Numbered from the stretch's first letter, positions 25,169-34,753 are shown. The stretch is DNA of 53,329 nt from Rhodospirillaceae bacterium (GCA_018649725.1 JABIHH010000002.1:1-53329); one strand, 5' to 3'. Numbers and translations: made by a program. Notes: generated by a model from the sequence alone, not told the origin.

Positions 25169-26422
25169 ATGGCACCGCTAGATTCAGATCAAAACCCGGA
25201 AGAATTATTTGCCGAGCGCTCCCAGCGTGTCGCTGATGCGGCGGCGCTAAAGGAAACCGATCGTGTTCCTTATATTTATGCAACGCGTTTTTGGAATGCG
25301 CAGATAGCCGACTTCACCTGCAAAGACACCATGTATGATGTCGAGAAAAGCATCTCGTCTAACCGAAAGGCGATCGAATTACTACAGCCCGACGCCTTTG
25401 GTGCGGCAAACTATGCCTATGGCCCTGCTTTGGAAAAAATTGAATATAAGCCGTTGGAATGGCCGGGCGGAGGCACCGACGACAATGTATGCTTTCAATA
25501 TCTCGATATGGAGCTGATGGATCCAAACGAATATGATGAATATCTCTTCGATCCGACGGCGTTCTATTTGCAGAAATATTTGCCTCGGCTTGGTACCGGT
25601 TTTGAAGGGCTTCAGCATTTTCCAAACTTCCCAACACTGTCTGAGTGGAACATCGTTTATGGCTTACGCGCCTTCGCCAATCCGGAGCTGCAAAAGTCAC
25701 TTAAGACTTTGATGGAAGCCGGCGAGATGGTCGAGGACTCGATGTCCAAAATGACCGCGTTCATTCAAGAGATGATGGGTAAAGGTTATCCGATGGCAAT
25801 CGGGGGCTTTTGCAAAGCGCCCTATGATCATATTGTCGATTTTCTACGTGGCTCTAAAGGCGGCATGCTGGATATGTTCCGCCGTAAAGACAAGTTGCTC
25901 GAAACCATCGACAAAGCGCGCCTATTGCTGAACACCAATGTTGTTGAAGGGGCCAAGCGCGTTGGCTGCCCCTATGTCTTCATGCCGCTGCATTGGGGGC
26001 TCGATGGCTTTATGTCGCCGGAGCAATTTAAAACGTTTTATTGGCCAAGCCTACGCCAAACCATTCTCGATCTTATTGAGGCAGAACTGACTCCGGTTAT
26101 TCTATGGGAAGGGGATTGCTCGACGCGTCTGGAGCTCATTGGCGATATCCCTCCTGGCAAGGCGATCTATTGGTTTGAGAGGACGGATTTGCATCTGGCG
26201 AAAGATGTGCTGGGCGATACGGTCTGCTTGCGCGGTAACGTGTTGCCGTCTCTGCTAAATACGGGCACGCCGGAAGAAGTCGATGCCTATTGCAAGGATC
26301 TGATTGAATATGTCGGCAAGGACGGTGGTTTCATTTTGGATGGTGCGGCGAGCCTCACTGATGAGGCGCCGCTTGAAAATGTCCTGGCGATGGTCCAATC
26401 GGTCCGTAAATACGCTAATTAG
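25169..26422 (+). CDS. UROD-family methyltransferase, copy 1 (methyl donor:corrinoid)
   Basis: 417 residues of the uroporphyrinogen-decarboxylase superfamily, members of which outside heme synthesis are methyltransferases that pass a methyl group to a corrinoid protein (MtaA, CmuA, O-demethylase MtvB/OdmB-type). The start ATG follows the corrinoid gene stop directly; GGGGAGG lies before it. Candidate metal/active residues: H275 (PLHWGLDG), C317 (WEGDC) and C353 (VCLRGN), in the region where zinc ligands occur in the family. It is not HemE: length and neighbours differ. Methyl donor unknown. Confidence 0.8.
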   Translation: MAPLDSDQNPEELFAERSQRVADAAALKETDRVPYIYATRFWNAQIADFTCKDTMYDVEKSISSNRKAIELLQPDAFGAANYAYGPALEKIEYKPLEWPGGGTDDNVCFQYLDMELMDPNEYDEYLFDPTAFYLQKYLPRLGTGFEGLQHFPNFPTLSEWNIVYGLRAFANPELQKSLKTLMEAGEMVEDSMSKMTAFIQEMMGKGYPMAIGGFCKAPYDHIVDFLRGSKGGMLDMFRRKDKLLETIDKARLLLNTNVVEGAKRVGCPYVFMPLHWGLDGFMSPEQFKTFYWPSLRQTILDLIEAELTPVILWEGDCSTRLELIGDIPPGKAIYWFERTDLHLAKDVLGDTVCLRGNVLPSLLNTGTPEEVDAYCKDLIEYVGKDGGFILDGAASLTDEAPLENVLAMVQSVRKYAN

Positions 26423-26443
26423 AGAGATAAGAGGAGCCAAATC

Positions 26444-27727
26444 ATGCCCGATATTACTTCAGAAATTATTTCAGACAGCATTTCAGGCAAATCAGGTACT
26501 GAACTTTACGCCGAGCGAGAGCAGCGTGTGCAAGATGCCATGGACCTTAAGGAAACGGATCGAGTTCCGCTCTCGCTTTTCTCTCATTTTTGGCCAGCGA
26601 CATTGGCGGGCATTACGTTTGAGCAAGCGATGTATGACTATGATGCGTTCAATGATGCCATGCGGCAAACCTTGGAGCTCTTGCAGCCCGATATGTATGC
26701 GCTCAATCAAACCTATATATCGGTCGGCCCGACACTGGAGTTGATGGAGTTTAAGCAGCTTGAATGGCCAGGCCATGGCACCGATCCCAATGTGTCTTTT
26801 CAGTTTCTCGACCGTGAATATATGAAAAAGAACGAATACGATGACTATTTGGCCGATCCGACGAACTTTTTTCTGCGTCAATATATGCCGCGCGTGGCTG
26901 GTGCGTTCGAGCCTTTTGCCAAGCTGCCTTATTTACCGGCGCAGTATTATTTCAAAATGATCCGCGTGCCGACGGCCTTTGCCGATGACGATATGATCGA
27001 AGGCCTCGAAAAAATACTCGCCGCCGGTAAAGAGATGCGGAAAATGATGAAAGGGGCGCTGGCTTTCGCCAAGGACATGGCGGAAGAAGGCTTCGTCCAG
27101 TCGATCGGTGGCTCTGCGGCAGCGCCATTTGATAATTTTGCCGATTATCTGAGGGGGTCCAAAGGGGCGATGCTGGATATGTTCCGCAATAAAGATAAAT
27201 TGCTCGAATGTATGGACCGGGTCGCTGATGCGATTGTTAAAGATACGATCGTCGCCAGCAAACACAATCCCAGCCGTCAAATATTCATCCCGCTCCATTG
27301 GGGTCTCGATAATTTCATGTCACCGGAGCAGTTTGAATTGTTCTTCTGGCCACCGCTCCGCAAAGTTCTGATGGGACTAATTGAAGCCGATCTCATCCCC
27401 TGTGTGCTGTGGGAGGGCGATTGTACGTCGCGGCTGGAAACCATCGCCGATATTCCAAAAGGCAAGGCGGTTTACTGGTTTGAGCAGACCGATCCGGTCC
27501 ACGCCAAAGAGGTCTTGGGAGACATCACCTGCATCCGCGGCAATGTGTCTTCTTCCATGCTGATTACCGGCACGCCGGATGATGTCGATGCAGAATGCAA
27601 GCGCCTGATTAAGGGCGCCGGCAAAGGCGGCGGCTTTATCTTGGATGGTGCTATTGGTTTGCCCGACGAAGCTAAGGTCGAGAACGTCGTCGCGATGGCT
27701 CAATCGGTGCATAAATATGCAAATTAG
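26444..27727 (+). CDS. UROD-family methyltransferase, copy 2
   Basis: 427 residues, a paralogue of the preceding protein over the whole length. It shares LKETDRVP, LEWPG.GTD, DFLRGSKGGMLDMF-like FADYLRGSKGAMLDMF, HWGLDNFMSPEQF, WEGDC (C327) and ITCIRGNV (C363). Conservation of the Cys residues suggests both are active. They may act on different methyl donors or form a heterodimer. It begins 21 bases after copy 1 with AAGAGGAG as ribosome site. Confidence 0.8.
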   Translation: MPDITSEIISDSISGKSGTELYAEREQRVQDAMDLKETDRVPLSLFSHFWPATLAGITFEQAMYDYDAFNDAMRQTLELLQPDMYALNQTYISVGPTLELMEFKQLEWPGHGTDPNVSFQFLDREYMKKNEYDDYLADPTNFFLRQYMPRVAGAFEPFAKLPYLPAQYYFKMIRVPTAFADDDMIEGLEKILAAGKEMRKMMKGALAFAKDMAEEGFVQSIGGSAAAPFDNFADYLRGSKGAMLDMFRNKDKLLECMDRVADAIVKDTIVASKHNPSRQIFIPLHWGLDNFMSPEQFELFFWPPLRKVLMGLIEADLIPCVLWEGDCTSRLETIADIPKGKAVYWFEQTDPVHAKEVLGDITCIRGNVSSSMLITGTPDDVDAECKRLIKGAGKGGGFILDGAIGLPDEAKVENVVAMAQSVHKYAN

Positions 27728-27737
27728 GATTTAGCGA

Positions 27738-28460
27738 ATGCCGGTAATTACCGATTGGCCAGAGTTTTTTAATGCTGGAAGTTTAGAGCGCTGGCAGGCG
27801 CTCAATTGCAGCCGGACGCTACAGCCGCGCTTTGAGCGTGAAGTTATCGCGATGCATGAATTCGCCATTGCCGAAGGCCTTATCGAACCGCGTCTGGCTT
27901 ATGCTGTTTGTCCGGTAACCGAGATCGGGGTCGATCAGATAAATTTTGAGAACGGCCAGAAACTAGACGACGCCGCGCCGGTGGTTAAGAAATTCAAAAA
28001 TGCCAAGCAACTGATTTTAGCCTTAGGCACCATCGGTGACGGTTTAGACAAAACCGTGGCAGAGCTGTTTAAAGAAAAAAAAGCGATCAAAGCGCTGGCT
28101 CTGGAAGAGGTTGCGGTAACTGCGATGTTTGAGTTTACCAATTTCGTTTTATCTCACATCGATGAGATCGCTACGGATCACGGGCTCCAGGCCAGCTCGC
28201 CGATTTATCCCGGCCATGACGATTTCGATATCAGCCAGCAGCGCGTCATTCACGATCTGGCGGGCGGCGAAGATATTGCTATGAAAGTCTTGGAGACCGG
28301 TATGCTCTATCCGGCCAAATCCGCCTCGATGGTTTTTGGTCTTGGCAAACACATGCCGCGCTGGGACCGCAAGGAAGATTGTGAAACCTGCAAAGCCCGT
28401 GAGCGCTGTCGGTTTCGTTCCGCAGATCAATTAAAAAATTCTAATGAGGTTGCTGCTTAA
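27738..28460 (+). CDS. MetH activation domain-like protein of the corrinoid system
   Basis: 240 residues. The middle (VKKFKNAKQLILALGTIGDG, and an SPIYPGHDDFDISQQRVIHD segment) resembles the cobalamin-dependent methionine synthase activation domain, found as a stand-alone protein beside corrinoid methyltransferases in acetogens. The end has CETCKARERC (C-x2-C-x5-C), a possible metal or iron-sulfur ligand set. It overlaps the next gene, the RACo-type activator, by one base. Probably helps keep the corrinoid protein in the reduced Co(I) state. The family assignment is from pattern only. Confidence 0.65.
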   Translation: MPVITDWPEFFNAGSLERWQALNCSRTLQPRFEREVIAMHEFAIAEGLIEPRLAYAVCPVTEIGVDQINFENGQKLDDAAPVVKKFKNAKQLILALGTIGDGLDKTVAELFKEKKAIKALALEEVAVTAMFEFTNFVLSHIDEIATDHGLQASSPIYPGHDDFDISQQRVIHDLAGGEDIAMKVLETGMLYPAKSASMVFGLGKHMPRWDRKEDCETCKARERCRFRSADQLKNSNEVAA

Positions 28461-30301
28461 TGTCTTTTAAACTTACCTTCGAGCCGATGCAGGAAGTCAT
28501 CGATTGCAGCCCGAGTGAAACCATCTTGGAGGCAGCCCGGCGCAACCGCATTCGTATTTCAAGCTCCTGCGGTGGCCATGGCACGTGTATGTCTTGCGCG
28601 GTTCAGATCACCGGCGGTGCGATGGCCGCGGCGAACCAAGCTGATATCGACGTGTTTTCGGACCGCCGTCTTGGCGAAGGCTGGCGGCGGGCTTGCATCA
28701 CCCGGCCCGAAGGAGATTGTATAATATCTGTTCCCGCCCGCTCGACGGCGGCGCCCGTGCGTACTCAAGTTGAAGGCAATATGGGTAAATCGGCAGAGCT
28801 CGTTGGCTTTAAGCCGGATGTTCAAATCATCCATTTTGAGCTTGAGGAACCGAGTATTGAGGATGGCCGCTCTGATGAAACGCGGCTCCGCGATGCTTTG
28901 GAAAAAGACCATCCCGAGGCATGTGAGACCTTTGATGCAGCACTGCTCAAAAGCTTTGCAGTTGATTTGAGAAAATGGAAATGGGCAGGTTGGATCGCCA
29001 GTAAAGACGGTGAGGTTATCGCTGCCGGCTCAAAAGAGTGCCGCGTGTTCGGCATGGCTGTCGATCTCGGCACGACCAATATGTCGGGCTTTCTGGTTGA
29101 TATGATGACCGGCGAGACCTTGGCGGCGGAAGGTATGGAAAATCCGCAAACCGCTTATGGTGCGGATCTTATTACTTACGCTTCGCACATCCGGCGCAAT
29201 CCGGAGACGGCGGAAATTCTGCAGGAGCTCGCCGTCGAGGCGCTCAATCAATTGGCGGATGACCTCTGCGAAGCGGTCGGCGCGACGGCCAAAGATATTG
29301 TCGAGATCACGATTGCCGGCAATACCATGATGCATCATTTGCTGCTCGGCCTGCCGGTTACCCAATTGGCGATGTCACCTTTCATCTCTGCCTATAGCGA
29401 TTCTTTAGATCTCAAAGCCCGCGATCTCAACATTAATGTTGCCGAGGGTGGCCATGTTCATCTGTTGCCCAATATTGCCGGCTTTGTCGGCGGTGATCAT
29501 GTGGCGTCTCTGCTGGCGTCAGAGTTTCATGAAACCCGGCCCGTTATTATTATGGATATCGGCACCAATACCGAGCTCTCGCTGGTGGTTGGCGATGAGA
29601 TCAGCTCGGTCTCCTGCCCCTCAGGACCGGCCTTTGAAGGCGGTAATATCAGTTTCGGAATGCGGGCTGCGGCGGGGGCAATTGAGGCCGTCCGCATAAA
29701 AGGCGGTGATGTTCAAATTCAAACCATTGGCGATGAGACGGCGGTTGGTATTTGCGGCTCGGGCGTTATGGATGTGGTGGCGCAATTGCATTTGGCCGGG
29801 GTCTGTAATGAGCGTGGCCGTCTGCAAAAAGATCACCCGCGGGTGAAAGCGATCGGCAAAAACCTCATATTCGTCCTCGCCGATGAAGAACAAACCGGCG
29901 GACAGGAAATTTCTTTCTCGCAAGATGATCTCCGCGCTGTCCAACTCGCCAAGGCGGCCATTCGGGCAGCGACCGATCTATTGCTGCAACATACCGGCTA
30001 TGCTGAGCGCGATCTGGCGCAAGTGATTATTGCCGGCGCTTTTGGCAGCTACATTGATATTGATTCCGCGCTTGCCATCGGCCTGTTGCCGGATCTTCCC
30101 TATAATCGTTTCGCCCAAGTCGGTAATGCTGCCGGTGACGGCGCGAAGTTTGCCCTGCTGTCTAATGAACAACGTCAAGCCGCTAAAGATATTGCCAGGC
30201 GGTCAAACTATATTGAGCTCGCCAGCGACACCGCCTTCATGAAGGTGTTTGGCAGCCGGATTAATTTTGCAAAACAACGCCCGATAAAATCGGTGGCGTA
30301 G
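28460..30301 (+). CDS. RACo-type reductive activator of corrinoid proteins (ASKHA/DUF4445)
   Basis: 613 residues. The N-terminus is a plant-type [2Fe-2S] ferredoxin: C37-x5-C43-x2-C46 in SSCGGHGTCMSCAVQ and a fourth cysteine in RACITRPE. The rest is an ASKHA ATPase fold: VFGMAVDLGTTNMSGFLVDM (phosphate 1), ITIAGNTMMHHLLLG, IIMDIGTNTELSLVVG, GPAFEGGNISFGMRAA, and IIAGAFGSYIDIDSALAIG. RACo couples ATP hydrolysis to the reduction of inactive Co(II) to Co(I). Its presence shows that the corrinoid carrier is used catalytically. An external electron donor is needed; the GntR-linked ferredoxin is one candidate. Confidence 0.88.
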   Translation: MSFKLTFEPMQEVIDCSPSETILEAARRNRIRISSSCGGHGTCMSCAVQITGGAMAAANQADIDVFSDRRLGEGWRRACITRPEGDCIISVPARSTAAPVRTQVEGNMGKSAELVGFKPDVQIIHFELEEPSIEDGRSDETRLRDALEKDHPEACETFDAALLKSFAVDLRKWKWAGWIASKDGEVIAAGSKECRVFGMAVDLGTTNMSGFLVDMMTGETLAAEGMENPQTAYGADLITYASHIRRNPETAEILQELAVEALNQLADDLCEAVGATAKDIVEITIAGNTMMHHLLLGLPVTQLAMSPFISAYSDSLDLKARDLNINVAEGGHVHLLPNIAGFVGGDHVASLLASEFHETRPVIIMDIGTNTELSLVVGDEISSVSCPSGPAFEGGNISFGMRAAAGAIEAVRIKGGDVQIQTIGDETAVGICGSGVMDVVAQLHLAGVCNERGRLQKDHPRVKAIGKNLIFVLADEEQTGGQEISFSQDDLRAVQLAKAAIRAATDLLLQHTGYAERDLAQVIIAGAFGSYIDIDSALAIGLLPDLPYNRFAQVGNAAGDGAKFALLSNEQRQAAKDIARRSNYIELASDTAFMKVFGSRINFAKQRPIKSVA

Positions 30302-30318
30302 TAAGAGGACCAAACAAA

Positions 30319-31200
30319 ATGGCTATTCCAGGACTTTCTATTATTGGCGAGCGGATCAATCCGGGCTTCCAAAGCACCAAAGCAATGTTTGATAACTCGG
30401 ACGTTCCGGCGATCGCGGAGCTTGCTAAAAAACAAGCAGATGCCGGTGCCAAATATCTCAACCTTAATATCGGCACCCGCGCGCTAGACGATCCTGAGTT
30501 CATGAACGAGATCATCGATGCCATTCAGGCGGTGGTTGATATCCCGCTATCTTTCGATTTCCCCAACGTGGCCGTGCAGGAAATTTGTCTTAAGAAATAT
30601 GACCCGGCCAAGGCCAATGGCCAAAAGCCGATCGTAAACTCAATTTGTGAGACGCGCTGGGACATGCTCGATCTCTTGGGCATCCAGCCGTTTAAAATTA
30701 TTCTGATGTCTTCGGAGCGGGTTGAAGATGGTGTTGGCCTGCAAAACAAAACGTCGGCTGAGATGTGGGAGACCACACGGCGCATGGTGAAAGCCCTTTT
30801 GGCTGAGGATCATGGGCTGACCACTGATGACCTCATTGTCGATACCGCCATCGGCACTCTGTCATCGGATACCGAAGGATTGATGCGGGCCTCGCTGGAG
30901 ACAGTAAATTTGATCAATCAGGATCCGGATCTTAAGGGCATCCACATGTCAGGCGGGCTCTCCAATTTATCGGTCCAGCTGCCGTCAAAAGAAATCGAAG
31001 GCGCGCCGATGAAGCTGCAACTCGAAAACGCCTATTTAAGCCTGGCGGTGCCGAACGGCTTTGATATGGTTTTAGGAACGCCGTGGCGGGCCTATGAAAT
31101 ATTGCCCGAAGACAACGCCGTATTTGGTCATTTCAAAGAAATTATTGCGCTTGATGGCACCGATGCGCTACGCCGTATTCGTAAAATGTATAAAAGCTGA
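30319..31200 (+). CDS. Methyl-THF:corrinoid methyltransferase (pterin-binding, DHPS fold)
   Basis: 293 residues of the DHPS/MetH pterin-binding family: GLSIIGERINPGFQSTKAMF at the start, AGAKYLNLNIGTRALDDPEF, NSICETRWDMLDLL and DLIVDTAIGTLSSD. It transfers the methyl group between the corrinoid protein and tetrahydrofolate, like AcsE or MtvA. It completes the path from methyl donor to methyl-THF within the operon, with MetVF then acting on the product. Begins 17 bases after RACo with GTAAGAGGA. Confidence 0.85.
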   Translation: MAIPGLSIIGERINPGFQSTKAMFDNSDVPAIAELAKKQADAGAKYLNLNIGTRALDDPEFMNEIIDAIQAVVDIPLSFDFPNVAVQEICLKKYDPAKANGQKPIVNSICETRWDMLDLLGIQPFKIILMSSERVEDGVGLQNKTSAEMWETTRRMVKALLAEDHGLTTDDLIVDTAIGTLSSDTEGLMRASLETVNLINQDPDLKGIHMSGGLSNLSVQLPSKEIEGAPMKLQLENAYLSLAVPNGFDMVLGTPWRAYEILPEDNAVFGHFKEIIALDGTDALRRIRKMYKS

Positions 31201-31206
31201 GCCCAA

Positions 31207-32412
31207 ATGACCCGTAGAATACTTCAAACAAATAGTTATTTCGACGGCACCGAGCTGCACGCGAACGGCCCGTACCAAATTCTTATAGAGGATGGTGTAA
31301 TCCAAGGCATTCTGGACGGCAATCCGGATGTGTTGCCACCAGATTTTAAAAATGCAGACATCCCGGTTGAACAAGCAGGCTTTGTTATGCCGGGCCTCGT
31401 CGAAGCCCATTGTCATTTGTTTTTGGATGGCGGTGAATTGGATCTCAAAAAGCGCAGCAACTATATGAAGGTTTCTAAAGCCGAAATGGCGGTCGTTGCG
31501 AGACAGAATGTTCAAACCAATCTTGCCACCGGCATTACGCTAATTCGCGATGCTGGTGATCGCTGGGGGGTCAATCATCAGATGCGCCAGGAGATGGCGG
31601 AGTCGGATGATCTCGTACCAGAAATTCGCTCGCCCGGCATCGGCATCCGCAAGCCCAAACGCTATGGCGGGTTTATGGGACGCGAAGTTGAGACCTCTGA
31701 TGAAATCGTCACCGCAATCAATGATATTCTAGAAACCGGTGATGAGCTCAAGGTCCTACTTACCGGCATCATCGATTTTGAAACCGGCACGGTTAAAGGT
31801 GCGCCGCAATTCGACGTCGAAGAAACCAAACTCATTGTTGAGACCGCGCATGAATTAGGCCGCCGGACGTTTGCGCATTGTAGTGGCTTAGCCGGCTTGG
31901 AAGTTGCCGCTGAGGCGGGGTTGGATTCCGTTGAGCATGGCTTTTTTATGACCCGCGATGTTTTGGAAGTTCTAGCTGAGAAACAAATCGCCTGGGTGCC
32001 GACCTTCTCGCCGGTCTATTGTCAATGGGCGGAGCCGGACAATATCGGCTGGGATGAGACCAGCGTTGGCCATCTCCGTGAAATTCTCGACGGCCACTTT
32101 GAGCACGTCAAAATGGCCGTTGATATGGGCGTGCCGGTTGTTGTTGGCTCCGATTCCGGCAGCTATGGCGTGCCGCATGGCCAGGCGGTTATTGATGAAA
32201 TTAAATTTTTTCTCGAGGCCGGCATCTCGTTGGAAAAAGCCCTCAACGCCGCAACGTCGCTACCCCGTAGGCTTTGGGCTGAAACCGAGGTTGATATCAA
32301 GCCCGGCAATCCGGTCGAGCTGATCGGCCTCGCCGCAACGCCATTTGAAAATAATGCCGCACCCTGGCAGCCCAGCTGGGTCATGATGGGCGACGAGTTT
32401 CAGACGCTATAA
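31207..32412 (+). CDS. Amidohydrolase-family protein
   Basis: 401 residues of the amidohydrolase superfamily: VEQAGFVMPGLVEAHCHLFL (HxH metal motif at about residue 60-64), a later GRRTFAHCSGLAG with His, DSVEHGFFM, and GSDSGSYGVPHG with the metal-binding aspartate. These enzymes hydrolyse C-N or ring bonds. Six bases separate it from the methyltransferase gene, so it belongs to the operon. It may process the methyl donor or its product; no known corrinoid system uses one as a required part, which makes it a clue to the substrate. Confidence 0.8.
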   Translation: MTRRILQTNSYFDGTELHANGPYQILIEDGVIQGILDGNPDVLPPDFKNADIPVEQAGFVMPGLVEAHCHLFLDGGELDLKKRSNYMKVSKAEMAVVARQNVQTNLATGITLIRDAGDRWGVNHQMRQEMAESDDLVPEIRSPGIGIRKPKRYGGFMGREVETSDEIVTAINDILETGDELKVLLTGIIDFETGTVKGAPQFDVEETKLIVETAHELGRRTFAHCSGLAGLEVAAEAGLDSVEHGFFMTRDVLEVLAEKQIAWVPTFSPVYCQWAEPDNIGWDETSVGHLREILDGHFEHVKMAVDMGVPVVVGSDSGSYGVPHGQAVIDEIKFFLEAGISLEKALNAATSLPRRLWAETEVDIKPGNPVELIGLAATPFENNAAPWQPSWVMMGDEFQTL

Positions 32413-32420
32413 ATTTCAGG

Positions 32421-34694
32421 CTAAATCATCACGCCATGATCAAGTGCAAACTCGCGGAGTTTTTCGCGCAAGCTGTGTTCAGAGACGTCCTGCAAGCTTT
32501 CCAGATAGCGCGTGAGATCGCCGGCGGTGAGGCTGCGGATCATGGTTTTGACCGGGCCGATTGATGATGGGGCCATCGAGAGCGTTCTAAAGCCGAGCCC
32601 GATCAGCGCCATGGCATCCAAGGGGCGCCCGGCCATCTCACCGCAAAGACTAATTGGGACCGAGGCGGCGTCACATTGTTCGATCAAACTTTGCAATAAG
32701 TGCAGACCAGCAGGTGAGAGCGGATCATAGCGATCGGCAATTAGCGGTGAGCCGCGATCGCTCGCGAACAGAAACTGAAACAAATCATTGCTGCCGATTG
32801 AGATAAAATCGACGCGCTTTAAAAGCGCCGGCATTTGAAAAGCGAGGGCGGGGACTTCGAGCATGGTGCCAACGCGTAGATTTCTAATTGGCGTGCGGCC
32901 TTTTTTCAGGGCGCGCTTAATTTCCATATCGAGAATTTTTTTGGCTGCATCAAATTCTGCGATCTCGGTGATCATCGGAAACATAATGGAGAGGTCGCGA
33001 TCCTGCGCTGCCCGGATCAGGGCACGCAATTGATGGCGCATCAATGCTGGCCTGTCGAGCGCCACGCGGATTGCCCGCCACCCCATGGCCGGGTTTTCCT
33101 CATTGCCGGTATCCCAATACGGCAGACCCTTGTCGCCGCCGACGTCGAGTGTGCGAAACACCACCGGTTTGCCGCCGGATTGCTCGATCACCCGCCCATA
33201 AAGCTCGGCTTGGCGATCAACATCTGGAAAATCACTGCTGTCCATAAAGGGAATCTCGGTCCGGTAGAGACCAATACCATCGGCGCCGGTTTCCGGAATA
33301 TTTTGCATATCTGCCAGCAGACCAGCGTTCATGTGAAGGGCTATTTGAATGCCGTCTTTGGTTTCTGCTGGCACATCGCGTAAAGCGGCATAAGTCGCCA
33401 TTTTTTGCGCGCGCGCCGTTAGAGTGTCGACAAAGGCTTGCTGGGTATCATTAGCTGGACGGATATGGATCTGAGCGTTATCGCCATCGACAATGACGGT
33501 GTCGCCGGTCTCAACTTTGTCGAGCACTTCGGCGGCCCGGCCGACCACAGGTATATCTAAAGCGCGGGCTACGATGGCGACATGGGTGGTCGCAGAACCT
33601 TCTTCCAGCACCAGACCTCTGAGATGGGTGCGGTCATAATCCAGCAATTCCGCCGGCCCCATATTGCGGGCAAACAAAATAATATTTTCGGGCATATTCG
33701 TGACATCACTAATCTCTTGGATGCCAACCAAATGCTGCAGCAGGCGATGGGCGAGATCATCAAAATCATGCAGGCGTTCGCGCAAATAGCGGTCAGTCTG
33801 CTTTCGAAAGCGCGCCCGGGTATCGTTGCGAACCTTCTCGACGGCGGCTTCGGCGGTAAGGCCATTGGTAATAGCTTCCGAAATTCGGGCCAGCCAACCG
33901 GCATCCTCGGCAAACATCTTGTAAGTCTCTAAAATGTCGCGGTGCTCACCGCCTTCGGCAACATCCTTGGCTTCCAGCATTTCATCAATGGCGCCGTGCA
34001 TTTCGGCGACCGCGTTATCGAGGCGCCGTTGTTCGGCGACCGGATCGTCCGAAACCAGCTTTAAAATCTGAATGCGTCTTTCATGGCGCACCGCCTCGCC
34101 GAGCGCCAGACCACCATTGAGGCGCACACCATCCAGGGTGATCGACAATAGTGTGACACCATCAACCGCGTGGAGTTCTTCCGGGCTAAAGAGATCAGAG
34201 CTGGCGATCAACTCGGCGATCACCATGGCGGTGGTCTCTAAGGTCTCGACCTCTTCTTCGGTATAAGCGCGCCCGGTCCGGTTCTGCACAGCCAGCACGC
34301 CGGTGACGCGCCCGCCTCTCAGGATCGGCACGCCGGCCAAGGATTGAAAAATCTCCTCACCAGTTTCTGGACGATAGGCATAATCCGGATGGCTTTGCGC
34401 ATCGGCTAAAGCGAGTGGTCTGGCTTGAACAGCAATGCGGCCAATCAGGCCTTCACCGATGCTGAGGCGGGTGTTATGGATCGCTTCCGAGGCTAAGCCG
34501 GTCGCAGCAAACAATTCCAACACTTCGCCGGCGCGAAGCACATAGACCGAACACACTTCAGCGACAAAGTCAGAGGCGATGATGGAGACAATTTGGTCGA
34601 GGCGTTCCTGGCTGGTACCGGCCCCCGCCATAACATCGCGGAGGCGCGCCAGCAGGCGCCTCGATCCCGTCATGGTCGGTATGCGTACCATCAA
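32421..34694 (-). CDS. ptsP: PTS enzyme I Ntr with GAF domain (PtsP)
   Basis: 757 residues: an N-terminal GAF domain (QERLDQIVSIIASDFVAEVC ... LAVQNRTGRAYTEEEVE, 20-170), the EI N-domain with the phosphorylated His in LVLEEGSATTHVAIVARALD, and the C-terminal PEP-binding TIM barrel (GGDKGLPYWDTGNEENPAMG; SIGSNDLFQF; SLCGEMAG). It starts the nitrogen-type phosphorelay with PEP. It is convergent with the corrinoid operon (8 bases) and followed by lysC upstream in its own direction, an arrangement common in alphaproteobacteria. Confidence 0.93.
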   Translation of the reverse strand: MMVRIPTMTGSRRLLARLRDVMAGAGTSQERLDQIVSIIASDFVAEVCSVYVLRAGEVLELFAATGLASEAIHNTRLSIGEGLIGRIAVQARPLALADAQSHPDYAYRPETGEEIFQSLAGVPILRGGRVTGVLAVQNRTGRAYTEEEVETLETTAMVIAELIASSDLFSPEELHAVDGVTLLSITLDGVRLNGGLALGEAVRHERRIQILKLVSDDPVAEQRRLDNAVAEMHGAIDEMLEAKDVAEGGEHRDILETYKMFAEDAGWLARISEAITNGLTAEAAVEKVRNDTRARFRKQTDRYLRERLHDFDDLAHRLLQHLVGIQEISDVTNMPENIILFARNMGPAELLDYDRTHLRGLVLEEGSATTHVAIVARALDIPVVGRAAEVLDKVETGDTVIVDGDNAQIHIRPANDTQQAFVDTLTARAQKMATYAALRDVPAETKDGIQIALHMNAGLLADMQNIPETGADGIGLYRTEIPFMDSSDFPDVDRQAELYGRVIEQSGGKPVVFRTLDVGGDKGLPYWDTGNEENPAMGWRAIRVALDRPALMRHQLRALIRAAQDRDLSIMFPMITEIAEFDAAKKILDMEIKRALKKGRTPIRNLRVGTMLEVPALAFQMPALLKRVDFISIGSNDLFQFLFASDRGSPLIADRYDPLSPAGLHLLQSLIEQCDAASVPISLCGEMAGRPLDAMALIGLGFRTLSMAPSSIGPVKTMIRSLTAGDLTRYLESLQDVSEHSLREKLREFALDHGVMI

Positions 34695-34753
34695 ATTAGG
34701 CTCCGTTCGGTTTGGCTTTTTATAACGTTAAGCCGGAATCCCCACCGCTCAAA

